Shown here one piece after another: positions 8,879 through 19,333 of a DNA stretch of 64,000 nt. The stretch's first letter is position 1; every line of letters starts with the position of its first letter. The notes beneath the pieces were generated by a model, which was not told the origin of the DNA, searched no databases, and was given only the letters and a program-made list of their open reading frames with translations. Both the position numbers and the translations under genes were made by a program. This DNA is from Leisingera thetidis (lineage in GTDB: Bacteria > Pseudomonadota > Alphaproteobacteria > Rhodobacterales > Rhodobacteraceae): the NCBI RefSeq assembly GCF_025857195.1, contig NZ_CP109787.1:1553501-1617500 (forward strand). The letters are read 5' to 3'.

Positions 8879-9191
8879 CGCTCTCGCGGAGGATCTTTGC
8901 TGCTTGGTACTCCTGCGGGTTGCAGCAGGACAACCCCGCGTTCAGCGGATCGAATTCGATGACGGTGTTGCGGGAGGGCTATGCCTTCGAGCCGCTCGAA
9001 AGGGCTGCCGCGCGCCGGCATGCGGGCGTTGAATTTGCCAAGGGCCTCGGTCGCGCCGGCAGCATAAAGCGCCTACGGCTCCGGGTCGGTCACCGTCAGA
9101 TGGGCAAACCAACAGGTTTTGGTCATCTGGACATGCCGCCGCCTCACAGCGGTGAGAACCCCGGAGCAGGCGGGCCGCTCCGGGGCAAGGG

Positions 9192-10682
<1,491 letters not shown>

Positions 10683-10728
10683 GATTTGTTTCCTCCCTAA
10701 GGTATGGCTTTTATTGTTTTTCTGGTTG

Positions 10729-10757
10729 TTTGCCGCCAGCTCCTCTCCGGCGGCAAA
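10729..10757 (-). other. Intercistronic stem-loop between hydantoinase and permease genes
   Basis: A perfect 9-bp stem (TTTGCCGCC at 10729-10737, GGCGGCAAA at 10749-10757) with an 11-base loop lies in the 109-bp gap between the dihydropyrimidinase stop and the permease start. A second GC-rich dyad sits nearby at about 10767-10786. They could lower permease expression or protect the upstream message. There is no clear U-tract. Confidence 0.45.
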
Positions 10758-10791
10758 AGGCAAAGCCCCCGGCCGGGGCCGGGGATCGTTT

Positions 10792-12252
10792 TCAGACGCA
10801 GGCCGGCATGTTGTCCGGATCGCGGACAACCTTGCGCGGCGCTGTCACCTCTTTCCACTTGGACAGCGCCTTGTTCACTTCGGGATAAGGCGCGCGTTTG
10901 ACGAACTTCCCGTGACCCGGCGTCGCGCAGACGGTGCCATTGTCCACGGCAACCTCGCCGCGGCTCAGCGTATAGCGCGGCAGGCCCTTGACCTCGCGGC
11001 CGGCAAAGACGTTGTATTCAACCACTGATTGCTGGGTCTCGGGCGAGATCACCTTGGTCTTATCCGGATCCCAGACCACCAGATCCGCATCCGCGCCTTC
11101 CAGCACCGCACCCTTTTGCGGGTAGATGTTCAGGATCTTGGCAATGTTCGTCGAGGTCACCGCCACGAACTCGTTCGGGGTCAGGCGGCCGGTGCCCACC
11201 CCCTCGGTCCACAGCACCGGCATCCGGTCCTCCAGGCCGCCGGTGCCGTTCGGGATCCTGGTGAAATCCTCGATGCCAAAGCGTTTCTGCTCAACCGAAA
11301 AGGCGCAATGGTCCGTCGCCACCACCTGCAAGGAGCCTGCCTGCAGACCGGCCCACAGGCTGTCCTGATGCGCCTTGTCCCGGAACGGCGGCGACATCAC
11401 CCGCTGCGCGGCATGGTCCCAGTTCGGGTTGCGGTATTCGCTGTCGTCCAGCACCAGATGCTGGATCAGCGGCTCGCCGTAAACTCGCATGCCCTTCTGG
11501 CGCGCCCGGCGGATCGCCTCATGCGCCTGCTCGCAGGAAGTATGCACCACATAGAGCGGCACGCTCGCCATGTCGGCAATCATAATGGCGCGGTTGGTGG
11601 CTTCGCCCTCGACCTCGGGCGGGCGCGAAAGGCCGTGGCCCTCCGGCCCGGTGATGCCGTCGGCCAGCAGCTTCTGCTGCATGGTGGCAACCACGTCGCC
11701 GTTCTCCGCATGCACCATCGGCAGCGCGCCAAGGGCCGCACAGCGGCGGAAGCTGTCGAACAGCTCGTCATCGTCCACCATCAGCGCACCCTTGTAGGCC
11801 ATGAAGTGCTTGAAGGAGTTGATGCCGTGGTCCACCACCACCTGCATCTCGTCGAACACTTGCTCGCTCCACCAGGTCACCGCCATGTGAAAGGAGTAGT
11901 CGGCGCAGGCGCGTTTCGACTTGGCGTGCCAAGCCTCCAGCGCCTCCAGCATCGACTGGCCGGGGCTGGGCAGGCAGAAGTCCACCACCATGGTGGTGCC
12001 GCCTGCAAGGCCCGCGCGGGTGCCGGATTCAAAATCGTCTGCCGAATGGGTGCCCATAAAGGGCATTTCCAGATGCACATGCGGATCGATGCCGCCGGGC
12101 ATGACATAGCATCCCGCCGCGTCCAGCAGTTTGCCGCCGCTGAGGTTTGCGCCGATCTGCACGATCTTGCCGCCTTCGACGGCCACGTCGGCTTCGTAGC
12201 TGCGGTCGGCGGTCACAACGGTGCCGCCTTTGATTACGGTTCTCTGGCTCAT
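10792..12252 (-). CDS. hydA: Dihydropyrimidinase (D-hydantoinase)
   Basis: A 486-residue amidohydrolase-superfamily enzyme. It begins MSQRTVIKGGTVVTADRSYE, with metal-binding GIDPHVHLEMPF and the MAYKGAL segment whose lysine is carboxylated to bridge the two zinc ions. It opens dihydrouracil or dihydrothymine to N-carbamoyl-beta-amino acids. Its ATG at 12252 overlaps the stop of the next upstream gene by four bases (ATGA), so the two are translationally coupled. This is the second step of reductive pyrimidine degradation; the first-step enzyme normally found beside it is absent here. Confidence 0.9.
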   Translation of the reverse strand: MSQRTVIKGGTVVTADRSYEADVAVEGGKIVQIGANLSGGKLLDAAGCYVMPGGIDPHVHLEMPFMGTHSADDFESGTRAGLAGGTTMVVDFCLPSPGQSMLEALEAWHAKSKRACADYSFHMAVTWWSEQVFDEMQVVVDHGINSFKHFMAYKGALMVDDDELFDSFRRCAALGALPMVHAENGDVVATMQQKLLADGITGPEGHGLSRPPEVEGEATNRAIMIADMASVPLYVVHTSCEQAHEAIRRARQKGMRVYGEPLIQHLVLDDSEYRNPNWDHAAQRVMSPPFRDKAHQDSLWAGLQAGSLQVVATDHCAFSVEQKRFGIEDFTRIPNGTGGLEDRMPVLWTEGVGTGRLTPNEFVAVTSTNIAKILNIYPQKGAVLEGADADLVVWDPDKTKVISPETQQSVVEYNVFAGREVKGLPRYTLSRGEVAVDNGTVCATPGHGKFVKRAPYPEVNKALSKWKEVTAPRKVVRDPDNMPACV

Positions 12253-13508
12253 GCCTGCCCCTCCACGATTTCTGCGGTTTCCAGCACGGCATGCAGCAGC
12301 ACATCGGTGCCCGCCGCCGCCCATTCGCGGCTGATTTCCTCGTCCTCGTTGTGGCTCAGGCCATCGACACAGGGGCACATCACCATGGCGGTCGGCGCCA
12401 CCTTGTTGATCCAGCAGGCATCATGCCCCGCGCCCGAGATGATGCTTCGGTGCGAATAGCCCAGCTTTTCCGCCGCCCGGCGCACGGCGGTGACGCAGCT
12501 TTCGTCAAAGGTGACGGGGTCGAAATGGCCGACCTGCTCGATCTCGAGACCCAGCTCCAGCTCCTCAGCGATTTTGGCGGCGCCTTCGCGCAGGCGGCGT
12601 TCCATGTCCGTTTGCGTGTCAAAGCTGGGCGAGCGGAAGTCGATGGTAAAGACCACCTTGCCTGGCACGATGTTGCGGCTGTTGGGGTAGTAGTCGCAGT
12701 GGCCCACAGCGCCGACCGCATCGGGCTGGTGGCTCATGGCGATCTCATGCACCAGATCGGTGATCCGCGCAGCACCCAGCCCTGCGTTGCGGCGCATCGG
12801 CATCGGGGTGGAGCCGGTGTGCGCCTCCTGGCCGGTCAGCGTCACCTGCAGCCAGTTCAGGCCCTGGCCGTGAGTGACGACGCCGATATCCTTGCCTTCG
12901 GCCTCCAGAATCGGACCTTGCTCGATATGCAGCTCGAACATGGCGTGCATCTTGCGGCTGCCCACGGGCTCGTCACCGGCATAGCCGATACGGGCCAGCT
13001 CCTCGCCGAATGTCTTGCCCTCGGCATCTTCGCGATCGTAGGCCCAGTCCTGCGTGTGGACACCGGCAAACACGCCCGAGGACAGCATGGCAGGCGCAAA
13101 CCGCGTGCCTTCCTCATTGGTCCAGTTCACCACCACGATGGGGCGGCGCGGGGTGATCCCCTGATCGCGGATCGAACGCACGACCTCGAGCCCGGCCAGT
13201 ACGCCCAGCACCCCGTCGTACTTGCCGCCCGTGGGCTGGGTATCCAGATGGCTGCCCATCATCACCGGATCCAGATCCGGCTCGGCGCCTTCAAGGCGGG
13301 CAAACATGTTGCCCATGCTGTCGACGCCGACCGTCATGCCGGCCTCTTCGCACCAGCGCTTGAACAGGTCGCGGCCTTCCTTGTCGGCATCTGTCAGCGT
13401 CTGGCGGTTGTTGCCGCCGCGCAGCCCGGGGCCGACCTTGGCCATTTCCATCAGCGTATCCCACAGGCGGCTGCCGTTGATGCGGGCGTTGCTTTGCACG
13501 TCTTTCAT
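12249..13508 (-). CDS. Zn-dependent N-carbamoyl-amino acid hydrolase (beta-ureidopropionase type, M20 family)
   Basis: A 419-residue M20-family amidase. It shows the metal site GSHLDTQPTGGKYDGVLG, the NEEGTRFAPAM motif and the later HIEQGPILE motif of the allantoate/N-carbamoyl amidohydrolase group. The ATG at 13508 has a GGGAG site upstream. Next to dihydropyrimidinase and an omega-aminotransferase, the natural role is hydrolysis of N-carbamoyl-beta-alanine to beta-alanine, CO2 and ammonia. Allantoate or N-carbamoyl-L-amino acid hydrolysis are alternatives within the family, but no other purine-catabolism gene is present. Confidence 0.87.
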   Translation of the reverse strand: MKDVQSNARINGSRLWDTLMEMAKVGPGLRGGNNRQTLTDADKEGRDLFKRWCEEAGMTVGVDSMGNMFARLEGAEPDLDPVMMGSHLDTQPTGGKYDGVLGVLAGLEVVRSIRDQGITPRRPIVVVNWTNEEGTRFAPAMLSSGVFAGVHTQDWAYDREDAEGKTFGEELARIGYAGDEPVGSRKMHAMFELHIEQGPILEAEGKDIGVVTHGQGLNWLQVTLTGQEAHTGSTPMPMRRNAGLGAARITDLVHEIAMSHQPDAVGAVGHCDYYPNSRNIVPGKVVFTIDFRSPSFDTQTDMERRLREGAAKIAEELELGLEIEQVGHFDPVTFDESCVTAVRRAAEKLGYSHRSIISGAGHDACWINKVAPTAMVMCPCVDGLSHNEDEEISREWAAAGTDVLLHAVLETAEIVEGQA

Positions 13509-13572
13509 GTATTCTCTCCCTTGGCGGCTGCCGGCCCGCACACTCCACTGCGCCAGGCCTGCTGCCGGTTGC

Positions 13573-14892
13573 TCATGCGATGAGCGACTCGGCCAGAATG
13601 CCGATCAGCTCGTCGATTTCGGATTTTTCGATGATCAGCGGCGGCGACATGGCGATGATGTCGCCGGTGGTGCGCAGATGCGCCCCCTTGTCCCAGGCCC
13701 TGAGGTAAGTGTCGAAGGCGCGCTTGGTCGGCACACCCGCAACCGGCTCCAGCTCCACCGCGCCAACGAGGCCCGCACAGCGGATGTCCTTCACATGCGG
13801 CAGACCTTTGAGGCTGAACATCGCCTCCGCCCAGTAACCCTCCAGCGAGGCGGCGCGCTCGAACAGCTCTTCCTCGCGGTAGGTGTCGAGTGCGGCCAGC
13901 GCCGCCGCGCAGGCCACCGGGTTGCCCGAGTAGGTATAGCCGTGGAACAGCTCGATCATATGGTCGGGACCGGTCATGAAGGCGTCGTGGATCTCGCTGC
14001 TGATCATCACCGCGCCCATCGGGATCACCCCGTTGGTCAGCCCCTTGGCGGTGGTGATCATGTCCGGCTCCACGCCATAGTAATCGGCACCAAAGGCGCG
14101 TCCCAAACGGCCGTAGGCGGTGATCACCTCGTCAAAGATCAGCAGGATGCCGTGTTCGCGGGTGATTTCGCGCAGCCGCTTCAGATAGCCCTTGGGCGGC
14201 AGGATCACCCCGGCCGACCCCGCCATCGGCTCTACGATCACCGCGGCGATGGTTTCCGCCCCGTGCAGCTCGATCAGCCGCACCAGATCCTCGGCCAGCT
14301 CCACGCCATGCTCCGCCTCGCTCTGGCTGTATGCGTTGCGTTCGGGATCATGGGTGTGGCGCAGATGGTCAACGCCGGTCAGCAGGCTGCCGAAATAGCG
14401 GCGGTTGTTGACGATGCCGCCCACCGCGATGCCGCCGAAGTTCACCCCGTGATAGCCCTTCTCGCGGCCGATCAGCCGGGTGCGGCCCGCCGCGCCCTTG
14501 GCCTTGTGATAGGCCAGCGCAATCTTCAGCGCGGTTTCCACCGATTCCGAGCCGGAGTTGGTGAAGAACACGTGGTTCAGATCGCCCGGCGCCAGTTCGG
14601 CCAGCCGGTTTGCCAGCTCAAACGCCTTGGGATGGCCCATCTGGAAGGCCGGCGCGTAGTCCAGTTCCGCCACCTGCTTCTGCACCGCTTCGGTAATGCG
14701 CGGCGCACCGTGGCCTGCATTGACGCACCACAGGCCGGCGGTGCCATCCATCACCTTCCGCCCGTCAGCGGTGGTGTAATACATGCCCTCCGCGGCAGCG
14801 ACCATACGGGGGGTTTCCTTGAATTGCCGGTTGGAGGTGAAGGGCATCCAATAGGCGCCAAGGTCATTCTTTAGTGCCGGGGCTGCAGTCAT
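13573..14892 (-). CDS. Class III omega-amino acid:pyruvate aminotransferase
   Basis: A 439-residue PLP enzyme. It has WMPFTSNRQFKETPRM at the N-terminus, the cofactor segment LIFDEVITAYGRLG and the PLP lysine in TTAKGLTNG. These match beta-alanine/omega-amino acid--pyruvate aminotransferases. It lies 64 bp upstream of the carbamoyl hydrolase, whose expected product is beta-alanine, and would convert it to malonate semialdehyde with alanine formed from pyruvate. The ribosome site AGGAAAT precedes the ATG. Confidence 0.87.
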   Translation of the reverse strand: MTAAPALKNDLGAYWMPFTSNRQFKETPRMVAAAEGMYYTTADGRKVMDGTAGLWCVNAGHGAPRITEAVQKQVAELDYAPAFQMGHPKAFELANRLAELAPGDLNHVFFTNSGSESVETALKIALAYHKAKGAAGRTRLIGREKGYHGVNFGGIAVGGIVNNRRYFGSLLTGVDHLRHTHDPERNAYSQSEAEHGVELAEDLVRLIELHGAETIAAVIVEPMAGSAGVILPPKGYLKRLREITREHGILLIFDEVITAYGRLGRAFGADYYGVEPDMITTAKGLTNGVIPMGAVMISSEIHDAFMTGPDHMIELFHGYTYSGNPVACAAALAALDTYREEELFERAASLEGYWAEAMFSLKGLPHVKDIRCAGLVGAVELEPVAGVPTKRAFDTYLRAWDKGAHLRTTGDIIAMSPPLIIEKSEIDELIGILAESLIA

Positions 14893-14925
14893 GACGTGAT
14901 TTCCTTTTCCATTGATCTGCGGGGG

Positions 14926-16365
14926 TCAGGCGGCGGAGAGGCTGAGCAGGGTATCCAGGCTCTGCTTTGCGTCGCCATAGAACATGCGGGTGTTTTCCTT
15001 GAAGAACAGCGGGTTCTCGATGCCCGAATAGCCGGTGCCCTGGCCGCGTTTGGAGACGAACACCTGTTTCGCCTTCCAGCATTCCAGAACCGGCATGCCG
15101 GCGATCGGCGAGTTCGGGTCCTCCTGCGCCGCCGGGTTGACGATGTCGTTGGAGCCGATGACGATCGCCACATCCGTCTGCGGGAAGTCCTCGTTGATCT
15201 CGTCCATCTCCAGCACGATGTCGTAAGGCACCTTGGCCTCCGCCAGCAGCACGTTCATGTGCCCCGGCAGCCGGCCCGCCACCGGGTGGATGGCAAAGCG
15301 CACGGTCTTGCCTTTCGCCCGCAGGCGCCGGGTCAGCTCGGCGACGTTCTGCTGCGCCTGCGCCACCGCCCTGCCGTAGCCGGGGATGATCACCACGGAA
15401 TCGGCCTCGTCCAGTGCCGCCGCCACGCCGTCGGCGTCGATGGCGATCTGTTCGCCGTCGATCTCCATCGCCGGGCCCGCGGTGCCGCCGAAGCCGCCGA
15501 GGATCACGGAAACGAAAGAGCGGTTCATCGCCTTGCACATGATGTAGGAGAGGATCGCACCGGAGGAGCCCACCAGGGCGCCGACCACGATCAGGAGATC
15601 ATTGCCCAAGCTGAAGCCGATGGCGGCCGCGGCCCAGCCGGAGTAGCTGTTGAGCATCGACACCACCACCGGCATGTCGGCGCCGCCGATGCCCATGATC
15701 AGATGGTAGCCGATGAACAGCGCCGCCAGCGTCATCAGCAGCAGCGGCAGGAAGCCGCCGGAGTTGAAGTACCAGATCAGGCAGATGAACGACAGCGCCG
15801 CGGCACCGGCGTTCAGCGCGTGGCCGCCCGGCAGCTTGGTCGCCGCCGAGGTGACCTTGCCCGCCAGCTTGCCGAAGGCAATCACCGAGCCGGTGAAGGT
15901 GATGGCACCGATGAAGATGCCGAGGAACAGCTCGACGCGCAGAAAGGCGATCTCGGCCGGGGTCTTCTTGGCAATCAGCTTGGCAAAGGTGCCGAGCTCC
16001 TCGGTGCTGCCCGCCGCCGCGGCGGCCGCCACATTGCCGATCTCGAAATGGGCGATGAAGCCGACAAAGACCGCCGCCAGGCCGACCAGCGAGTGCATCG
16101 CCGCCACCAGCTGCGGCATTTCGGTCATCTGCACCTTCTTGGCCACATAGGTGCCGATGATGCCGCCGCCCGCGATCAGCAAGAGCGACAACAGCCACAG
16201 GCCGGAGCCGGGGCCGATCAGGGTGGCGAACACCGCCAGCCCCATGCCCGCGATGCCGTACCAGACCGCGCGCTTGGCGCTTTCCTGGTTCGACAGGCCG
16301 CCGAGCGACAGGATGAAAAGAACAGCCGCAACAACATAGGCGGCGGTGGTGAACCCGTAATCCAT
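14926..16365 (-). CDS. pntB: NAD(P) transhydrogenase subunit beta
   Basis: A 479-residue protein with an N-terminal membrane domain (about eight to nine helices) and a C-terminal NADP-binding domain with [29 protein letters not shown] and [10 protein letters not shown], all diagnostic of PntB. With PntA it uses the proton-motive force to reduce NADP+ with NADH. It lies 33 bp upstream of the aminotransferase and 15 bp downstream of pntA. A transhydrogenase inside a pyrimidine/F420 locus suggests NADPH supply for F420 reduction. Confidence 0.95.
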   Translation of the reverse strand: MDYGFTTAAYVVAAVLFILSLGGLSNQESAKRAVWYGIAGMGLAVFATLIGPGSGLWLLSLLLIAGGGIIGTYVAKKVQMTEMPQLVAAMHSLVGLAAVFVGFIAHFEIGNVAAAAAAGSTEELGTFAKLIAKKTPAEIAFLRVELFLGIFIGAITFTGSVIAFGKLAGKVTSAATKLPGGHALNAGAAALSFICLIWYFNSGGFLPLLLMTLAALFIGYHLIMGIGGADMPVVVSMLNSYSGWAAAAIGFSLGNDLLIVVGALVGSSGAILSYIMCKAMNRSFVSVILGGFGGTAGPAMEIDGEQIAIDADGVAAALDEADSVVIIPGYGRAVAQAQQNVAELTRRLRAKGKTVRFAIHPVAGRLPGHMNVLLAEAKVPYDIVLEMDEINEDFPQTDVAIVIGSNDIVNPAAQEDPNSPIAGMPVLECWKAKQVFVSKRGQGTGYSGIENPLFFKENTRMFYGDAKQSLDTLLSLSAA

Positions 16366-16380
16366 CTGTTCTGCCTCGCT

Positions 16381-17952
16381 TTAGGATTTCTGGAACATGG
16401 CGAGCATGCGCCGGGTGACGAGGAAGCCGCCGAAGATGTTGATCCCGGCCATGAAGACCGAAAGCGCCGCCAGCAGGATCACCAGCCAGGACCCCGAACC
16501 GATCTGCATCAGCGCGCCGAGGATGATGATCGAGGAGATCGCGTTGGTCACCGCCATCAGCGGCGTGTGCAACGAGTGCGCGACGCCCCAGATCACCTGG
16601 AAGCCGACAAAGCAGGCCAGCGCAAAGACGATGAAATGCTGCATGAAGCTGACCGGCGCAAACAGCCCGACCAGCAGCAGCAGCGCGCCGCCGCCCGCCA
16701 GCAGGGTGACCTGGCTCCTGGTCTGCGCCTTGAAGGCCGCAACCTCCCGGGCGCGTTTTTCCTCCGGCGTCAGCTCCGGCACGGTTTCCTTGGGCTTGGC
16801 CGCAATTGCCTGCACTTTCGGCGGCGGCGGCGGGAAGGTGATCCCGCCCTCGAACGCCACGGTGGCGCCGCGGATCACGTCGTCCTCCATGTCATGCACC
16901 ACCTGGCCGTCCTTGCCGGGGGTCAGGTCGGTCATCATGTGGCGGATGTTGGTCGCGTACAGCGTCGAGGCCTGCGCCGCCATCCGGCTGGGGAAGTCGG
17001 TGTAGCCGATGATGGTGACGCCGTTTTCCGTGACGATCTTCTCGTCCATCACCGTGAGCTTGCAGTTGCCGCCCTTTTCCGCCGCAAGGTCGACGATGAC
17101 CGAGCCGGGCTTCATCGCCGCAACCATGTCCTCGGTCCACAGCTCGGGCGCCTCGCGGCCCGGGATCAGCGCGGTGGTGATGACGATGTCCATCTCCGGC
17201 GCCAGCTCGCGGAACTTGGCCAGCTGCGCGTCGCGGAATTCCGGCGAGGAAACAGCCGCATAGCCGCCGGTGGCGGCGCCGTCCTGCTGCTCCTCCTCGA
17301 AATCGAGATAGACGAACTCGGCGCCCATCGATTCCACCTGCTCGGCCACCTCGGGGCGCACGTCGAAGGCATAGGTGACGGCGCCGAGCGAGGTCGAGGT
17401 GCCGATGGCGGCCAGGCCCGCGACGCCGGCGCCGACCACCAGCACCTTGGCGGGCGGCACCTTGCCTGCGGCGGTGATCTGGCCGGTGAAGAAGCGGCCG
17501 AAGTTGTTGCCCGCCTCGATCACGGCGCGGTAGCCCGCGATATTGGCCATCGAACTCAGCGCATCCATCTTCTGGGCGCGGGAGATCCGCGGCACCATTT
17601 CCATGGCGATCACATTGGCGCCCTTGGATTTGGCGGCCTCCATCCCGGCCTCGTTGCCGGCCGGGTTGAAGAAGGAGATCAGCGTCTTGCCCCTGGCGAG
17701 CCGCTTCAGCTCGGTCTCGTCCGGCTGGCGCACCTTGGCGACGATGTCGCAGGCCTTCCACAAGGCGGCCGGCGTTTTGATGATTTCAACGCCTGCGGCC
17801 TCATAGGCGGCGTCCGCAAACCCCGCCGCCGCCCCGGCCCCCGCCTCGATCGCGCAGTCATACCCCAGCTTCTGCAGCTGACGCGCCGACTCCGGCGTCA
17901 TCGCAACACGGTTCTCGCCGTCCGCCAATTCTCTGGGCGTTCCAATTCGCAC
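16381..17952 (-). CDS. pntA: NAD(P) transhydrogenase subunit alpha
   Basis: A 523-residue PntA with a GTG start ([20 protein letters not shown]) preceded by an AGGGAGG site. The NAD-binding domain has [17 protein letters not shown], and the C-terminus carries four membrane helices, so this is the full-length form rather than the split PntAA/PntAB. It is the first gene of the minus-strand series and faces cofG across a 238-bp AT-rich divergent region. A good promoter lies about 60 bp upstream. Confidence 0.95.
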   Translation of the reverse strand: MRIGTPRELADGENRVAMTPESARQLQKLGYDCAIEAGAGAAAGFADAAYEAAGVEIIKTPAALWKACDIVAKVRQPDETELKRLARGKTLISFFNPAGNEAGMEAAKSKGANVIAMEMVPRISRAQKMDALSSMANIAGYRAVIEAGNNFGRFFTGQITAAGKVPPAKVLVVGAGVAGLAAIGTSTSLGAVTYAFDVRPEVAEQVESMGAEFVYLDFEEEQQDGAATGGYAAVSSPEFRDAQLAKFRELAPEMDIVITTALIPGREAPELWTEDMVAAMKPGSVIVDLAAEKGGNCKLTVMDEKIVTENGVTIIGYTDFPSRMAAQASTLYATNIRHMMTDLTPGKDGQVVHDMEDDVIRGATVAFEGGITFPPPPPKVQAIAAKPKETVPELTPEEKRAREVAAFKAQTRSQVTLLAGGGALLLLVGLFAPVSFMQHFIVFALACFVGFQVIWGVAHSLHTPLMAVTNAISSIIILGALMQIGSGSWLVILLAALSVFMAGINIFGGFLVTRRMLAMFQKS

Positions 17953-18012
17953 GGTTCTGTCCTCCCTTTGCGCCCGGCCTGCCCGTTGCTGCAGGTCCTG
18001 GCGTTGCCGGAG

Positions 18013-18041
18013 AGTATTTGAATCTTTTATCTAGTAGTCAA
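18013..18041 (-). promoter_or_regulatory. Promoter of the pntA-led series
   Basis: On the minus strand TTGACT (18041-18036) and AATACT (18018-18013) are separated by exactly 17 bases, a good housekeeping-type promoter. Its start point would lie about 55 bases before the pntA start codon. The -35 box is part of a TTGACT-N4-GATAAA motif that recurs on the other side of the divergent region. Confidence 0.5.
18026..18041 (-). promoter_or_regulatory. Candidate operator half of a divergent pair (pntA side)
   Basis: Read on the minus strand this is TTGACTACTAGATAAA, i.e. TTGACT-N4-GATAAA. It agrees with 10 of 14 defined positions of the RutR site as I remember it (TTGACCANNTGGTCAA) and overlaps the pntA -35 box, a natural place for a repressor. 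A RutR-like regulator is encoded at the end of the divergent series. Confidence 0.35.
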
Positions 18042-18121
18042 TATTTTTATTCGAAACCTCTCCATCATTGGAATTTCTCTTTATTTTACCAAGGAGATAA
18101 TCTCGAAACGCCCTTCATTTT

Positions 18122-18137
18122 TTGACTTAGTGATAAA
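18122..18137 (+). promoter_or_regulatory. Candidate operator half of a divergent pair (cofG side)
   Basis: TTGACTTAGTGATAAA has the same TTGACT-N4-GATAAA pattern as the minus-strand element at 18026-18041, in mirror orientation and 80 bases away; 12 of 16 positions are identical. It may overlap the cofG promoter, but no convincing -10 box is visible on the plus strand. The region also holds the small palindrome GAGATAATCTC at about 18094. Confidence 0.35.
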
Positions 18138-18190
18138 AACTATTTGACAGGCCGCGGCATCTTCCACAGTCTTGGCGGCAGGAGGAGACC

Positions 18191-19333
18191 ATGAATATTC
18201 AATTGCTCAGCTCAGGTGCGGCCTGGGCGGAGACGGGAGATCTGCATGCCTTGATGGCCCGTGCCCGCCGGATCCGCGACGCCCGCTGGGGGCGCACCGT
18301 CACCTATTCCCGCAAGGCCTTCGTGCCGCTGACGAACATGTGCCGCGACACCTGCGGCTACTGCACCTTCGTCAAGCATCCGGATTCGCCGGAGGCCAAT
18401 ATCATGACGCCGGAGCAGGTGCTGGCGGTGGCGCAGAAAGGCGAGCGCGAGGGCTGCAAAGAACTCCTCTTCAGCCTCGGCGAGAAGCCGGAGCTGCGCT
18501 ATGAGAAGGCCCGCAAGGGTCTGGAACGGCTGGGGTATTCCCGCCTGACAGATTATCTGCGCGACATGTGCGAGCTGGTGCTAACGGAAACCAGCCTGCT
18601 GCCGCATGTGAACGCGGGCACCCTTACGGACGACGAGATCGACGTGCTGCGCCCGGTCTCCGCCTCGATGGGGATGATGCTGGAAACCGTCAGCCGCCGC
18701 CTGACCCGCAAGGGCCAGCCGCACCATGCCTGCCCCGACAAGGTGCCGGTGCAGCGGCTGCGCACGCTGGAGCGCGCGGGCCAGAAGCAGGTTCCCTTTA
18801 CCACCGGCCTGCTAATCGGCATCGGCGAGACATTTGCCGAGCGGATCGAGGCGCTGCACGCGATCAACGCCGCCCACGCCCGCCATGGCCACATCCAGGA
18901 AGTCATCATCCAGAACTTCCAGCGCAAGCCGGATATAGAGATGGCAAACCACCCGGAACCGGCGCTGGAGGACATGCTGCGCACCATCTCTGCCGCCCGC
19001 ATCATCCTCGCGCCGGAGATCAGCCTGCAGGCGCCGCCGAACCTCAGCGCCCGCCACATCGCCTATCTGGAGGCGGGCATCAATGACTGGGGCGGCATCT
19101 CGCCCGTCACCATCGACTTCATCAACCCGCAGCACGAATGGCCGGAGATCCGGGCGCTGGCACGCTCCTGCGCCGGGGCCGGGTTCGAGCTGCGCGAGCG
19201 GCTCACCGTTTACCCCCGCTACCTGACCGGGGACAGCGGCTTCATCAACCCCGGCGTGCTGGCCCGCGCGGCCGGCATGGCCCAGGAAAACGGGCTGGCC
19301 CGCGAGCAGCGCCACATCGGAGAGACAGCATGA
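18191..19333 (+). CDS. cofG: 7,8-didemethyl-8-hydroxy-5-deazariboflavin synthase subunit 1
   Basis: A 380-residue radical SAM enzyme with the 4Fe-4S cysteines C51, C55 and C58 (CRDTCGYC) and the family stretches FSLGEKPE and PHVNAGTLTDDEI. With CofH it makes the deazaflavin core Fo of coenzyme F420 from tyrosine and the ribityl-diaminouracil intermediate of flavin synthesis. A strong GGAGGAG site precedes the ATG. It opens a tightly packed plus-strand series with a complete F420 pathway. Separate CofG and CofH is the archaeal/cyanobacterial/proteobacterial arrangement; actinobacteria use a fused FbiC. Confidence 0.93.
   Translation: MNIQLLSSGAAWAETGDLHALMARARRIRDARWGRTVTYSRKAFVPLTNMCRDTCGYCTFVKHPDSPEANIMTPEQVLAVAQKGEREGCKELLFSLGEKPELRYEKARKGLERLGYSRLTDYLRDMCELVLTETSLLPHVNAGTLTDDEIDVLRPVSASMGMMLETVSRRLTRKGQPHHACPDKVPVQRLRTLERAGQKQVPFTTGLLIGIGETFAERIEALHAINAAHARHGHIQEVIIQNFQRKPDIEMANHPEPALEDMLRTISAARIILAPEISLQAPPNLSARHIAYLEAGINDWGGISPVTIDFINPQHEWPEIRALARSCAGAGFELRERLTVYPRYLTGDSGFINPGVLARAAGMAQENGLAREQRHIGETA

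Noticed and set aside
14896..18021. Very long plus-strand open frame (over 1000 codons) opposite pntB/pntA
   Set aside because: It is His/Arg/Gly/Gln-rich nonsense typical of the antisense frame of high-GC genes; the minus-strand pnt genes carry all family motifs.
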